Shown piece after piece: positions 1-11,900 of a stretch of DNA of 25,566 nt. The stretch spans positions 1 through 25,566 of the forward strand of contig JALKBU010000763.1 in assembly GCA_023091735.1 (NCBI GenBank), given 5' to 3'. Under the pieces are notes generated by a model, which saw only the letters and a list, made by a program, of their open reading frames with translations, did no database searches and was not told where the DNA came from. Numbering within the stretch: position 1 is the stretch's first letter; every line of letters starts with the position of its first letter. The stretch is from Trichomonas tenax. Taxonomy: Eukaryota; Parabasalia; Trichomonadida; Trichomonadidae. Both the position numbers and the translations under genes were made by a program.

Positions 1-127
1 CTTGTGATAATGAAGTTTGTTGTAAGCCTTTTTGTTTCAAATTAGTTTCAAGTTTCTTCTTCTCTTCTTCGATTGATGAGATTCTTTCTTTCAATGAATT
101 GTTTTCTTGTGATAATGAAGTTTGTTG
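1..127. repeat. 105-bp direct repeat inside the coiled-coil coding region
   Basis: The 22-nt segment at 1-22 recurs at 106-127. The 105-bp spacing equals 35 codons, or five heptads. In the protein this repeats a QQTSLSQ segment, so the coiled coil is at least partly built by in-frame tandem duplication. The array may continue beyond the window edge. Confidence 0.6.
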
Positions 128-1132
128 CTTTAATAAAGATGCTTTCTCTTGTTCTGCTGAAGAAAGTTTTGATTCAAAATTAGTTTTAAATTTAGCGTAT
201 TTTTGAGCCAATCTATTATAATTGTTATTTTGCTGGTCTAAATCATTGTTCAATGTTCTGTTAACTTCTTCTTGATTCTTTATTTCGTCTTCCTTTTCTT
301 TGATTTGTTGTTGCAATCTTTTCAGCTCTGATTGGATATCAGCAGAGTTGTTTCTTTGCTGTTCTAAATCATTCGTAAGTTGAGATTTCTCTTGCGATAA
401 TAATTCGTATTTTTTAAGTAAATCTTGGAGTTGCTTGTTGGTAGTGTTATTATCCTTATCATTCTGTGTCGGTATTTCTGATTTTTGATTACCATGAATA
501 GGGTTATTAACAGGAGGTTTTGGATTGACTTCAACAGGAGGTCTCTTTTTAAGCTGTGCTTTATATTCTTTGAAATTGTTCTTACCTTTCACCCTTTGAT
601 CAAAATCATATGGTTTTTCAGCATTGTTGTCGATCAAAATTTTAAACGTCTCGAAATTGTTGAATTGGATTGCGATAGCAACGGGATTCAATTGGAATTT
701 GTTTGAAGAATCGCTTAAATCAACTACATTTGGATATTTTTCGTAAATGTGTTGAATAACGGAATTCCAATCGTTTACAGAACATAAATGAACAATTGAC
801 ATATTCATGTTATTTTTCTGCTCAAGTACCGTCTGGCCGTGCTTCGAGACAAAGTAATCAATGATTTGAATTGCATCTTCATTATTTTGTGCTCCACATA
901 AAAGGATTGCCGTATTTCCATTTCTGTCTGTAGATTCGAATATATATGTATTGATTTCATGAAAGAATTTCACGATTTCGACCTTTCCTTTAAGACATGA
1001 ATACAAAAAATAGTTTATCCCGTCGATTTCTTGGCTAATTAAGTACTCGATACCTTCTATCTTCTTCAGCGATACCAGATCATTGTTATCGATCAGCGTT
1101 TTTAAACCAATATTTGGAGGAATGTTAATCAT
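1..1132 (-). CDS. Ankyrin-type N-terminus plus coiled-coil protein, C-terminus outside window
   Basis: An open frame runs on the minus strand from an ATG at 1132 to the window edge without a stop (377 codons visible). The first 200 or so residues contain degenerate ankyrin-type units; the clearest is around a DRNGNTAILLC segment. A linker with PPVEVNPKPPVNNP follows, and then a long Q/E/K/N-rich coiled coil to the edge. An in-frame TAG lies upstream and no earlier ATG follows it, so 1132 is the start. TCAAAAAAA lies about 20 bp upstream. Ankyrin plus coiled-coil proteins are abundant in trichomonads and usually serve as scaffolds; the specific role is unknown. The next gene, 1484-5596, is also an ankyrin protein on the same strand, so this may be a local family cluster. 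Confidence 0.8.
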   Translation of the reverse strand, partial: MINIPPNIGLKTLIDNNDLVSLKKIEGIEYLISQEIDGINYFLYSCLKGKVEIVKFFHEINTYIFESTDRNGNTAILLCGAQNNEDAIQIIDYFVSKHGQTVLEQKNNMNMSIVHLCSVNDWNSVIQHIYEKYPNVVDLSDSSNKFQLNPVAIAIQFNNFETFKILIDNNAEKPYDFDQRVKGKNNFKEYKAQLKKRPPVEVNPKPPVNNPIHGNQKSEIPTQNDKDNNTTNKQLQDLLKKYELLSQEKSQLTNDLEQQRNNSADIQSELKRLQQQIKEKEDEIKNQEEVNRTLNNDLDQQNNNYNRLAQKYAKFKTNFESKLSSAEQEKASLLKQQTSLSQENNSLKERISSIEEEKKKLETNLKQKGLQQTSLSQ

Positions 1133-1483
1133 AGATTTCGATGCTTTTTTTGATAATTTTGCCAATAGATTGAAAAATTTAGGAATTTTTGATTTCGATT
1201 TTGAAAATAGCAATTCTGTGTTATGATAGTCCTAATTTTTATAGAAAAACAGCATTTTGTTTTTTAATTCCCCACCTTCCAAAAAAAGTGAATTTTATTG
1301 AAACATACAAACATCATTGTAAACCATTTTGTTGATCATTGTGTTATATACTATCAACTCAACAATAATATCTTGAAATCAAATAATGATATTCATTAAT
1401 TGATGATATATTCTAAAAAAAATTGACAATATTTTATTATTTTACATAATGGCATTCAAAAAAAATTGGCGCCTTTAATGATG
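1133..1483. other. AT-rich intergenic spacer
   Basis: This spacer lies between two minus-strand ankyrin genes and has no credible ORF. It should hold the promoter of the gene ending at the left edge (TCAAAAAAA on the minus strand at about 1145-1153) and the 3' end of the gene at 1484. Just after that gene's stop, the minus strand reads CATTAAAGG, a plausible trichomonad TAAA polyadenylation signal. Confidence 0.5.
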
Positions 1484-4400
1484 TTAATCTTCAGATCTTC
1501 TGACAATCATAATAATATCGTCATCTTCCTCTTCATCTGGTTCGATATTCTTTTGCTCTTGTTGCTTTTTAAATAAATTATCATCTTCTGATCTTTTTTG
1601 TTGAGTTGCATTGACATCATATTGATTTGGCTTAACTGCTATAATTTCGTCATCATCCTCTTCAGAAAGTTTGGCTTTTTGGTCTTGTTTTGCAAATTTT
1701 TCTTCTTCACTTTCATTGTTGCCGCTTTGAGGCTTAATAATAAATACTTCATCTTCTTCTTCAACTATAAGATTTTGTTTTGAAATTTTATCTTCTGATT
1801 GAGCAGCAACTTCTTTATATTTTGATTCTTCAATGGCATTCACATTTCTTTCTTCGGTTTGCGAATTTGCAGTGTCTTGTGTTCTCTCAGCAATTCTTTT
1901 CTCAGAAGACTCTTTTAATGTTTTTATAATTAGCATTGGATCAATCTTATAGGTATTATTTGCCTTGTTCACTTGTTCTGTGACTAATTCTTGTGAATCT
2001 TTTGTTTCATTTTCTTGATTTGGTTTAGTTATTATAATTACATCATTTTCCTCCTCTTCCAATTGTTCGCTAATAGATTTATTTTCTGATTTGATGATTT
2101 GTTCATGATCAATAATAATTTCTTCTTTATTTTCTTGAACCAGTGAATTATCTTTGACAATTATAACTTCATCATCCTGTTCTTCTTTATTTTCTGGAAC
2201 TGAAGAATTATCTTTGACGATTATAACTTCATCTTCTTCTTTATGTTCTTGAACCAGTGAATTATCTTTGACAATTATAACTTCATCATCCTGTTCTTCT
2301 TTATGTTCTTGAACCAGTGAATTATCTTTGACAATTATAACTTCATCATCCTGTTCTTCTTTATGTTCTTGAATCAGTGAATTATCTTTGACAATTATAA
2401 CTTCATCATCCTGTTCTTCTTTATTTTCTGGAACTGAAGAATTATCTTTGACGATTATAATTTCATTATCTTCATTGTCTGCACTGATATTAATGTTTGA
2501 ATTCTTTGTTGAACGAATTTGCTTCCATTTTTCTGCAATTTCTCTATATTGTAAGTTCGAAATAAGTTTGTTATATGTTGTTTCTGAAAATTCGATTCCG
2601 AGTTCAATTAGACACTGTACTGAAGGATATGAATCTTTTGAGAAGTAATAATCAACTAGAGACAATCCTTCAAAATCCTTAATGTTGATATTCGCTCCAT
2701 GATCAATGCAGTATCTAAAGATTTTAATATCTTTTGTAATATAGAACAAAACATTGCGGCCTTGGGCATCTATGTGATTAAAATCCTTTTGAACTTTTTC
2801 AGATATTGATTTAAAAGTGCTGTATTTATTGATCTGAGCCAAAGCAAACAAAAATGTTTGTCCATCATTATTTGGAGTATTGGGGTGGAATTTATCGCTT
2901 TTCATCAAAATGTTACGGTATTTGTCAAATGGAATATGTTGCACATAGTTGTAGAATGGCGTTGTTCCATCTTTCCTTCTAATGTTGATATCTGCTTTTG
3001 ACTTCATCAATAAAGCAAAAATGTTATCAGATGGTATCAATTGATGCTCAAGAATATAATCAATCGGAGTACAGCCATTTAAAATATAATCATTAATCCT
3101 CAAATTCGGCATTGCGATGATCTTTTTCAATAACTTTTCATGACCAAGACTTAGAACAAGTGGCGGTATGCCCTTTCCATTGCAAATATTCGGATCTGGC
3201 TTTCTTTCTTTAATGAAATCAAATAACAGCTGCTTGTTGTTATGATATTTATGAAAACATGAAATTAAAGCAGTTAATATTGAGTCATTGTTATAAACAT
3301 AATTAGGATCTTGAATTTTCTTGAACACCAAAGGATCAACACGCTTGCCCTGCTGAAGTTCTTTTATGATGTTAATCTCAATATTTGATAAGCTGGTTAC
3401 AAACTCAGAAGCGAGAGGAATATTAACTGTTTTTCTAATTTGCAAACCTTCGGATTTGTATATTGTTGGATTTCTTTCGCGCCACTGATTGGCTAATTTT
3501 TTGAAGATATCTCCTTTCGAAAGCATTTTGTTGTAGAGTTCATCTTTGTATGGGAAGTTGTATTTTGCATCAAGAAGTGTAGCCGCACATGAAGAATTAT
3601 TTGTTTGTATGAAAATATCAAGAACAGTGTTTCCATTTTTATCAACTTGAGTAACGCATGCGCCTTTTTCGATACAATAGCTGAGGATTGTAGCGAGTTT
3701 AACATAGAATAAAACATTACGTCCATCTATACTGATTTGATTGAAATTAATGGAAAGATTTTGTGTCATTGTCTTGAATTCAGAATATTTGCAATTAGCT
3801 GCAGCAGCAAAAATAAATGTTTGGCCATCGGCATTCGGAGCATTTGGAATAAAATAGTTTCCATTCAGTAAGATTCGCTGTATGTGGGTTAATTTCGTTG
3901 GTGCCGATATATAGTTAAAGAATGGAGTCGTTCCATCAAGGCGGCAAATATTGAAGTCGGCCTTCTTAGAAAGCAACATTTCCAGCATATTTTTGTCTTT
4001 GATTAAATTATGGCTGATCATGTAGTCGATATTTGTCTTTCCTTCAGCGATGTGTTTGTTAATTTCTAGGGATTCGATATTAAGGATGATTGAAAACGTT
4101 TTAATGTTTTTGCTCGATAAAACAAGAGGGGAAATGTTATCCATGTCACAGATGTTTGGATTTGGTTTGTATGTTTTCACAAAATGCGATATAAATGATG
4201 GGTCGACGTCTTTAAAAACTAAAGCAGTGAGAATAGTATTTCCGTAATAGATAGAATCAACATTTTGAATTGTCGAGAAAAGGTTTTGAAAGGATGTATC
4301 ACACCTCAAAATTGATGAGATAATTTTGCCTTCAGGAATTAATGTTGATAAAATAATTTGGATTGGACCTGAAGAAAAGTCCAGAACTGATTTACCTGTG

Positions 4401-5596
4401 TTGTCTTTCAATTGCACGTTTGGATTTAATTTCAAGATTTTCTTGACTTTGTGAATATCGTCGTTCATAACTGCAATCATTAAAGCTGTTTTGCCAGTGG
4501 CATCCTGAACATCAATGTTTGGCATAGCACCTATCACAATATTGAATATTTCATCTGATTTGCCAACTGCTAAGTGAATTGGATATTGTCTTAAAAGATT
4601 TGGTTTGTTAATATCACAGCCAAGTTTAATGAATATTTCTAACAATGATGCGTTTTCTAGAGCAATAGAGCGTGTAATAAATGTTTCATTGTTGAAAATG
4701 CTATCTTTCTCTTTGACTTGATATAATACACTATTGTCAATTTTCTTGAGATTCTTATCGATGATTTCATTGAAAATATATGAAACAGGGTCTTCAATGA
4801 TTTTGATTTCAGTAGCGCCATAGCGAGTAAGGAGGTCTGATATCTGATTGCATGAAGAAACAAGGAAGCAGTTCTCTAATTTGTTTGTTGCAATATTAGG
4901 ATCAGAGCCTTTGTCAAGTAACTTTTGTATTAATGATAATACATTCTTTGCATCTTTCTGAGTGATTATCTGAAGTTTGCAAGCATAATATAAAGCATTT
5001 GCGCCAATTTCATCAACAATATGAACGTCAGCATTCAAGTCCAGTAGAAAGCGAGCAGTGTCAATAAGATTAATGTATTTGCAACATATCATTAATGGTG
5101 TTTGTCCATGTTTGTTTTGAACATTGATTCGAACTTCTTTTGAGATTAAAAAAGATAAAATGTCACGATTTTGAAGGATACTTATATGATGAAGAATGTG
5201 ATTTCCGTCTTGGTCTATCTCATTTAAATGGATTTTATTGCTTTCAAGCAGATTTGATGCAAATTTATATTCTTGATAGATCATTAGTATCGTTAGAGCT
5301 GATAAATTGCTGTAATCTCTGATGTTTAAGTAGTTTTCTGTCATAGATTTCAGATTCTTGCCGTATCTAATATCAGCCAAAAATAATTCTTCAAATTTTG
5401 TTGATTTAGGTTGCTTATGTTTCTCTTTTATGACAGGAGTATCTATTATTTGTATGACTTTTGTTGATTCTTTCTGTGGTAAAATTTCGGATTTTATTGG
5501 AGTAAATTTTTTAATCAGCACCGAGAGCAAACGATCCACTTCCTTCGTGAGAGCGTTCAGTTTTATGAAGGAAGCTGAATCTATTCGATAGCTCAT
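1484..5596 (-). CDS. Ankyrin-repeat protein with acidic poly-SIM-like tail
   Basis: A 1370-residue protein with ATG at 5594-5596 and TCAATTTTTTA directly before it. Residues about 100-1030 are divergent ankyrin repeats (recognisable DQDGNHILHH, KHGQTPLMICC, DATGKTALMIAV, DGTTPF, DGQTFIF cores). Two blocks of about 270 residues, about 450-715 and 765-1030, are clearly homologous to each other. They share a PNPNIC/PDPNIC start, the DGTTPF and DGRNVLFY-type motifs, and an LANQWRERN/IAEKWKQIRS end. Residues about 1040-1370 are very acidic and carry repeated hydrophobic tetrads flanked by D/E, such as DDEVIIVKDNS, ENDVIIITK, EDEVFIIK and DDDIIMIV. These match the SUMO-interaction motif pattern. 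Ankyrin repeats bind proteins; a role as a SUMO-chain reader or scaffold is inference. There is no membrane segment and no catalytic domain. Confidence 0.9.
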   Translation of the reverse strand: MSYRIDSASFIKLNALTKEVDRLLSVLIKKFTPIKSEILPQKESTKVIQIIDTPVIKEKHKQPKSTKFEELFLADIRYGKNLKSMTENYLNIRDYSNLSALTILMIYQEYKFASNLLESNKIHLNEIDQDGNHILHHISILQNRDILSFLISKEVRINVQNKHGQTPLMICCKYINLIDTARFLLDLNADVHIVDEIGANALYYACKLQIITQKDAKNVLSLIQKLLDKGSDPNIATNKLENCFLVSSCNQISDLLTRYGATEIKIIEDPVSYIFNEIIDKNLKKIDNSVLYQVKEKDSIFNNETFITRSIALENASLLEIFIKLGCDINKPNLLRQYPIHLAVGKSDEIFNIVIGAMPNIDVQDATGKTALMIAVMNDDIHKVKKILKLNPNVQLKDNTGKSVLDFSSGPIQIILSTLIPEGKIISSILRCDTSFQNLFSTIQNVDSIYYGNTILTALVFKDVDPSFISHFVKTYKPNPNICDMDNISPLVLSSKNIKTFSIILNIESLEINKHIAEGKTNIDYMISHNLIKDKNMLEMLLSKKADFNICRLDGTTPFFNYISAPTKLTHIQRILLNGNYFIPNAPNADGQTFIFAAAANCKYSEFKTMTQNLSINFNQISIDGRNVLFYVKLATILSYCIEKGACVTQVDKNGNTVLDIFIQTNNSSCAATLLDAKYNFPYKDELYNKMLSKGDIFKKLANQWRERNPTIYKSEGLQIRKTVNIPLASEFVTSLSNIEINIIKELQQGKRVDPLVFKKIQDPNYVYNNDSILTALISCFHKYHNNKQLLFDFIKERKPDPNICNGKGIPPLVLSLGHEKLLKKIIAMPNLRINDYILNGCTPIDYILEHQLIPSDNIFALLMKSKADINIRRKDGTTPFYNYVQHIPFDKYRNILMKSDKFHPNTPNNDGQTFLFALAQINKYSTFKSISEKVQKDFNHIDAQGRNVLFYITKDIKIFRYCIDHGANINIKDFEGLSLVDYYFSKDSYPSVQCLIELGIEFSETTYNKLISNLQYREIAEKWKQIRSTKNSNINISADNEDNEIIIVKDNSSVPENKEEQDDEVIIVKDNSLIQEHKEEQDDEVIIVKDNSLVQEHKEEQDDEVIIVKDNSLVQEHKEEDEVIIVKDNSSVPENKEEQDDEVIIVKDNSLVQENKEEIIIDHEQIIKSENKSISEQLEEEENDVIIITKPNQENETKDSQELVTEQVNKANNTYKIDPMLIIKTLKESSEKRIAERTQDTANSQTEERNVNAIEESKYKEVAAQSEDKISKQNLIVEEEDEVFIIKPQSGNNESEEEKFAKQDQKAKLSEEDDDEIIAVKPNQYDVNATQQKRSEDDNLFKKQQEQKNIEPDEEEDDDIIMIVRRSED
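2113..2475. repeat. 60-bp coding minisatellite (six units) encoding DDEVIIVKDNS-type repeats
   Basis: The marker TCTTTGAC recurs at 2151, 2211, 2265, 2325, 2385 and 2445. The spacings are 60, 54, 60, 60 and 60 bp. The 54-bp unit lacks two codons, so frame is kept. The central units are nearly identical at the DNA level, which implies recent expansion or homogenisation. Each unit encodes 20 residues: an acidic stretch, a V/I tetrad, KDNS, then either SVPENKEE or LVQEHKEE. More diverged single copies follow in the tail toward 1500. Confidence 0.93.
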
Positions 5597-5933
5597 TAAA
5601 AAATTGATACAAAATTATGGCAAAACCATTATTTACATGTCAAAAAATTTAAGTTAGTCAAAAAAAATAAACATATTCTGGTTAAAAAAACGGTCTATAA
5701 TGGCTCCAATATATAAATTTTCATTAATCCGAAAGCACTGCTATGATCTACATTAAACAGGCAATACAGCATTAATAGTTTATATGTTATTGTCATAGAG
5801 AGTCATGAAATAAAACACATTTTTAGTTATATCCTTTTTTGATTTTTTTTTTTTTTTTATGCCACATGTTTGAGGAAGAAAAAAGTCTTGTTTTTTTAAC
5901 ATTACATAACATAATTTTTAATAGAAATATAAA
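5597..5933. other. Intergenic spacer with a T16 tract
   Basis: No ORF is seen. The spacer holds the upstream region of the poly-SIM gene (start 5596) and the 3' end of the giant gene (stop at 5934-5936). A homopolymer of 16 T lies at 5843-5858. One copy of the TTTAC-type promoter motif (TTTACATGTCAAA) lies at 5632-5644. Confidence 0.5.
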
Positions 5934-8900
5934 TTAATCGATATTCGTGTCATCTTCAGGATTCCATTGTATTTTGAACCTGTTTGATGGACGAATGAGA
6001 CCGTTCTTTGTGAGACCAGTGAAGTAGTTGGAGAATGATATGGATGTTCCTGATGTTGATGATGAATCGACAACTTCATTGGAGTCGAGACCTGTTGGGC
6101 CTGGTTGTCTTCTTGTTCTTGATGCTCTGGCCTCGGATTTCTTGACTTCAACTGGCTTTTCTGTTTCCTTTTGTGGCGGAGGAGCTTGTTTCTTGACTTC
6201 CTGTGGAACCTTTGGTAATTCTTGTGCTTTCTTTGGTGGTTCTTGGTTTCTTGTTGTAAGCTTTGGCTTTTCTGCGTTATGTGGTGGTCTTTCGCGTTTT
6301 CTTCGTGGCTGCTCGTCAGTGAGTGTTGCAGTATCAAGTGTATCTTCTGTTGTCTTCTGTGTTGTGAATCTTCTTGTTCTATTCTGCGGCTGGTTCGAAG
6401 CAGCAGAGAATGAAGATGTAGTGGACATTGTTGTCGGCATCTGAGTGAGTAACTTCTTTTCTGGCTCGTCTGGGTTTGGAAGAATAAATGTCTTCGCCTT
6501 TGGTGACTGCGGGACTTGCCTGTTCTTGGCTGATGGCTTTTCACCATCTGTTGTTGTGGAAGATGTTTCAGCTGAAATTGTGGAGAACGCAGATTCTTCA
6601 TCGCCTTCCATCAGCTTTCCGCCTTGAATTGCATCAATAAGGTTCTTCTTTGGCGGTGGTTTACGCTGTGGTTCTGGCTTTCTTGAGATTTCTGGCGGTG
6701 GTCTCTGGAGTGGTTTCGATTGCTGAACAACTTCTTCACTCGTTGAAGTGGATGTTTCAGAGTCATTCTCTGAGACAAATATGTGAGCGCCTTTAATGAC
6801 TGGTTTCTCCTTTCTCTGAGGTGCAGCGAATGCAGCAGGAATTGGAGAAAGTTTAGCAACAGATTTCTCTGGTTTATCATTCTTCTGGGCATCAGATGTT
6901 GACATTGATGAATCTTCCTGTCTTCTTGACTGAGGAAGAACCTTGATTGGATTCTTTGAATCGAGCTGAAGAGCTGCTCTGACAGGATTTGGCTCTGGTC
7001 TTGGTTTCACTTCGACTGGTGGTGGTGGAGGAGGAAGGTCTTCTGTCATCGTTGTTTCGATTGTATCTGTTGGGTCTAGAACTTTCTGCTTGAAGGCTGA
7101 AAGAAGTGTATTCGGAGGCTTTGTTTCGGCCATTGTTGTGGATGTTGTGCTTGTATCCAATGCAACAGTATCGAGAGGTGTGCCTGGGTATGGATTCAAC
7201 TTTCTTTGCTCAGCAGCAGACATGTTTGATCTGTTTCCTGTTGAAGGTTTCTCAGAAGATTTACTTGCATCAGTTGATGTCGTTGATGTTTCTTCGGTTG
7301 CTGTAACTTGTTGTCTGCTTGCAGCTTTCTGGAGTGTCTTCGGTGGGGGTGGAAGCGCTTGCTTCTGTGATATTGGGGGCCGTGAAATAGCTGTTGACTC
7401 TTCAAAGTCATTTGTATCATTTTGCTTATTGAACTTCCTTTGAGGAACTTTCTGCTCAAATGTATCTGTGGTGGATTGATCCAAAATGTCGCTGTAATTA
7501 AGCATCTTCTTTGGTGAAGGCTGTCTGTTCATTGGTTGCTTATTCGCGGGCTTGGCTTGACTGACAACGGCTGGAACTGATGATTCTGTTGATGATGAAG
7601 TAGAGCTTTCTGATGAAGAAGGAATCTCGACCTTTGATGGCTGCTTTGTCATCTGCCATCTCTGTATAGGCTTAAGATCCTCTGGCTCTTGTTTGACTGG
7701 TTGTTTCTTAACATGCTGCGATGGAACGTAATCATCAGTGTCGATGTTTGTATATGTTGGCTGTGGATTGAATCTTCTTGGTGAATCCTGACAAACATTG
7801 AATGAATCAGATGTAGAATCTGAAATTATTGAAGGCTGATTCTTGTAATCGAATGGTTCATTTCTCATTGGCTTTGGTTCTTTCTTGATAGATTCCTGTT
7901 CGCTCCTGACCGACATTGGTCTCTCAGACTTATCAATAACTGTGGATGATTTCTCGCTTCTATTTGGCTGTGTTCTTGTTCTGAATGGAGATGGTTTAGT
8001 TTGTGATGGATCAATAGAGTCAGAAACTGACATTGTTGATGAAGCAGTGCTGTTGGGCTCAATTGCATCGCTATCGATCATCGATCCAGTGAACTTCTTA
8101 TTGAACCTCTTGTTTGGCTGCTGACGCGGAGACAAATCTTCTGATGTGGAAGTGAATGATTCAGCACTTTCGATTTGGTTGCCTTGTTTCAACTCGCGTG
8201 GTGGAGGAGGAAGTGAAGACTTCCGCTGCTTCTCATCTTTGATTGGGCTTTGTGGCTCTTCTGTTGAAACAGTCATGTAAGTGAAACTGTCCGTTTCATC
8301 TCTCTGCTGCTTTGGCTGTGGCTTTGGTTGATACAATGGTTGGTTTTTCGCTGGCTGCTGCTGTCTCTGTGAAATTGGTTCAACAGTCTTTGTCTTTGTT
8401 TCCGTTGTCTCTTCACGCTTTGCGAATCTATTCTTTGGAGTAACTCTCTCGTCTGTCATTGTTGTCGACATTACTTCGGTTGAAATAGTCTCAATCTGTC
8501 TAGCGTTGACTAGTGGAAGTCGTTGTTCCTTCGCTGGTTTGGAGTGCTTTGGATTAACTTTTGTTTCTGTTGATTCAGATGTTTCGGACGATTCTGAGCT
8601 ATCAGAAGAAGTTTCTGAATGCTGCGAGAATAATTTTGGTGATTCCTTCTTTGGTGCTTCATTACGAGATGACGGAACTTCTTTTCCTGGCTTTTGTGCT
8701 GCTGGTCTTTGGATAGCAGCATCTTGTGTGGACTCAGTTGTGAATGACTTATCATTATTTCTTCCCACGAATCTGTTTTGCTTTGGAGAAGGAATATTCG
8801 AAGATGAAATAGATGAATCAGAAGTGAATAATGTAACTGCCTTTCCATAGTTTTGTTGTGGCCTTGTCTCTATCTTTGATGATGTTGGTTTGCCGGAGAA

Positions 8901-11900
8901 TCTCGATGGAAGATCAGTTGACTCCTCTGTGTATGTTGATTCATCGTTGTTGTAATTCGAAGGATGTCTGTTCTGTGAGAATCTCTGCATTGGTTTGATT
9001 TCGTTTTCTTCATTTCTCTTTGGTTTCTTCTTTGGTGCTTCTTTAGTGCCTGGTGATGACATTGATGACTCGAATGAAGATGTGTCATTGTTGTTCGTGA
9101 TGAACTTCTTCGGGCTTGGCTGGAAATCACTCATTGTCGATGCCGATGTCATTGATTCGCTATCTATCTCTGAGAGCATCTTTCCTGTGTCTCTTGCAGC
9201 TTTCTGATAAGCATATGTCTTCTTGGCAACTGGGGATTCGACTTCCATCGAATTCGAATTGTATGAGTTTGGAGATGCGGATTCCGGTGTGTCAACTTCT
9301 TCATCATCGAATGACTCTGTGACAATCCTTGGAAGATGCAGCTGGAAATTTCCTTTCTTGTCTGACTGGCTCTGTTGCTGTGATGGTTTGTTTTGAGATT
9401 TATCATCATTATCTTCGATTGTTTGATATGTATATGAAACAGTTTCATCTGTTGTTGTATTCTTAGCAGCGAAGTTCCTTCTTGGCTGTCGAGCTTCTTC
9501 TGATGTGATAGAAGTGAGGCTGCTTATGTCTGAATCAACCTGAGACATATTCTTGACAGGCGGAAGCTTTTGCTTTCCACTGAATGTTGATGATGTTGAC
9601 GAAGAAGAAGTGCTGGAAACTGACTGTCTGCTCTTGAACCTGTTGTTCATTGCTGGTTGCGGTGTTCTGTCTTCCGTTGACATGTCGTAAGTTGCGGTGT
9701 CATCAGTTGTCGAATCGATTGCATCGCTTGAGATATTTTGTCTGTTGTTCATTCCAGAGAATCTCTTGGAGTTTGGCTGTGTTCTTGTGTATGTGTTTGT
9801 CTTGGAGTATGACTTTCCAATTGGGTTTTCTGATGATTCGCTTTCGATGTCTCCGTATAATCTCGATGGTGCTGCGCGGACATTGTTTTCGACGCGTCTG
9901 CCATCGACTGATGATGGCATAATCTCCTCAGATATTGAAGACATAAATTCAACATCACGGTCTGAAAGCTGCTTCTTGTTCTTCATTTTATCCTGGGGAA
10001 GCGAAGCTGTTGGCTGGTTAGATTTCCTGCTTGGATCATATTCGTAAGGAGATGGCTCTTTCTGACCCTTTCCAGCGAATCTCGATGGTCTAATTGGCTG
10101 TTCGTTGCTGAATGTTGATGTTGTAGTTCCTGGCTCAGTGGAGATTGTTTTTGTCATGATTGGTCCAATAGCATCAATCAATGTGCGTGTTCCAGATGAA
10201 GTTGTGGATGATGTATACGTATCTGTAGTTGTTGTATTGTCTCTCTTCCATACTCTCTGTTGTTTCTTTGGCGGTTCATTATCTTCTGTTGATTCTGTTG
10301 TTGTGCTGTTACCGAATTTTCTTCCGTTGTTTGTGCGCGATGTTGTTTCATCTCTTGAAGCTGTTGATGAATCGAATTCTGATGTTTCTGAGAATGGCTT
10401 CATCTGCTTCTTCTGCTGTGTTGTGCCCATAAGTCTTGCTGGAACATCTGTTTCTTCGATAATTGATGATCCGTCGATAGATTGGTCAACATCGGAATCA
10501 CTTGTATCCTGTGATTGTGTGAATCTGGACTTTGTTGTGTTTGTTTGGGAGTTCGAGCTGTAAAAATTCCTTGTGTAACGAGATGGGATGTTTTTAATGA
10601 TCTCGTCGATTGTTTCGTTCTCGGAATCACTGCTTGTTTGATTATCCATCGAAATTGTATCAAGTTGCTTCATGTTTGGTGACATCTGTGGCTTCTTTGT
10701 ACTTGGATTGTTCTTGTTAGAGAATCTCTGTGGATTGTTTATTGCTGGACGTCTCTGATCGCTTGTTGTGTTAGAATAATCTGTTGTTGTGTCGTCTGTT
10801 GACATGTCTGGTGTTGCGAGTTTCTTCGGAGAGTTGTCTGTGAAGTATTCATATGAATAGTCATCAGTTGTAACTGTGACATAAGTGTGTGACTTTGTAG
10901 GGCTGCCTGATGGCGAGAAAGATGTGTCGCTTGTGAGATTTGATGTGAAAGTACTGTTGTTAACTTTGTTGCATAACTTATCGAGTCTTCCTTTATCGAG
11001 CGGCTTTGGTTCTTCGATAGTTGAGAATGATGAAGAAACATTCGAATCCATTGATATTGAGTTGTTCAAAACAGGCTTATGGAGTGGTTTAACAGTTTTC
11101 TCTGGTGTCAAATTGCTGGATGATGTTGAAGAAGTATTAGAAGAAGATGTTGTTGAAGCTGTTGATTCATCGAAACTTGTTGAATCGTTATTGCGTGTGT
11201 AAGTGCCTATGAAACGAGAAACAGGCTTCGAGACTTCCTCTGAAGATGGAGCGGATGATGTCGAAGCAAAGCTCTCAGAAGTCATCTCGAATGGAACGAG
11301 ATCTCCATTCTCAACTGCTTTCCTTGTTTTAACTGGTGTTGATTTCTCTGTAATCATTGGCTTATTGTTCTCTGACTCAGACTCGTATGACTGCGAAACT
11401 GAGCCGCGTGTTATCCTGCTTGGAAGTCTTGGATCAACACTCGTGTCTGATTCATATGTGGAAGGAACTGTGTCAAGAGAAACATCGGCATCCATGTAAT
11501 TGACATTGTTGTTTGCAATCGATGATGATCTCTTTGGAGATTCCTTCCTTGGCGATGGCTTTCTTGGAGAAGTCTTCTTTGGAGACATCTTATCAGGAGA
11601 AGCTGAATAATATTCTGTGAATGATTCATAAGTGTATGATTTGGTTGTTGGTGATTGCGTTGAGTATTCTTGAGTTGCTGTTGAAGGAGAGAAATCAGAA
11701 GATGCTGTATTAATTTCTTCGAGTTCTGTCGATGCTTGACGTTTCAATAAACGTGGTGACTGAGGAACATTGCTGCCATTTGAAGTGTTGCTTTCAAATT
11801 CAAAAGTAGATCCTGAAACAACATTTGTCGTCAATGTCTTTGTTGGTGTGAATGTTGTCCTTGATTGGGATGGAGACGTTGATGTTCTATATCTTGATGG

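Noticed and set aside
2113..2475. The regularly spaced repeat array considered as a CRISPR.
   Set aside because: The units are contiguous without unique spacers, keep the reading frame and encode a peptide repeat.
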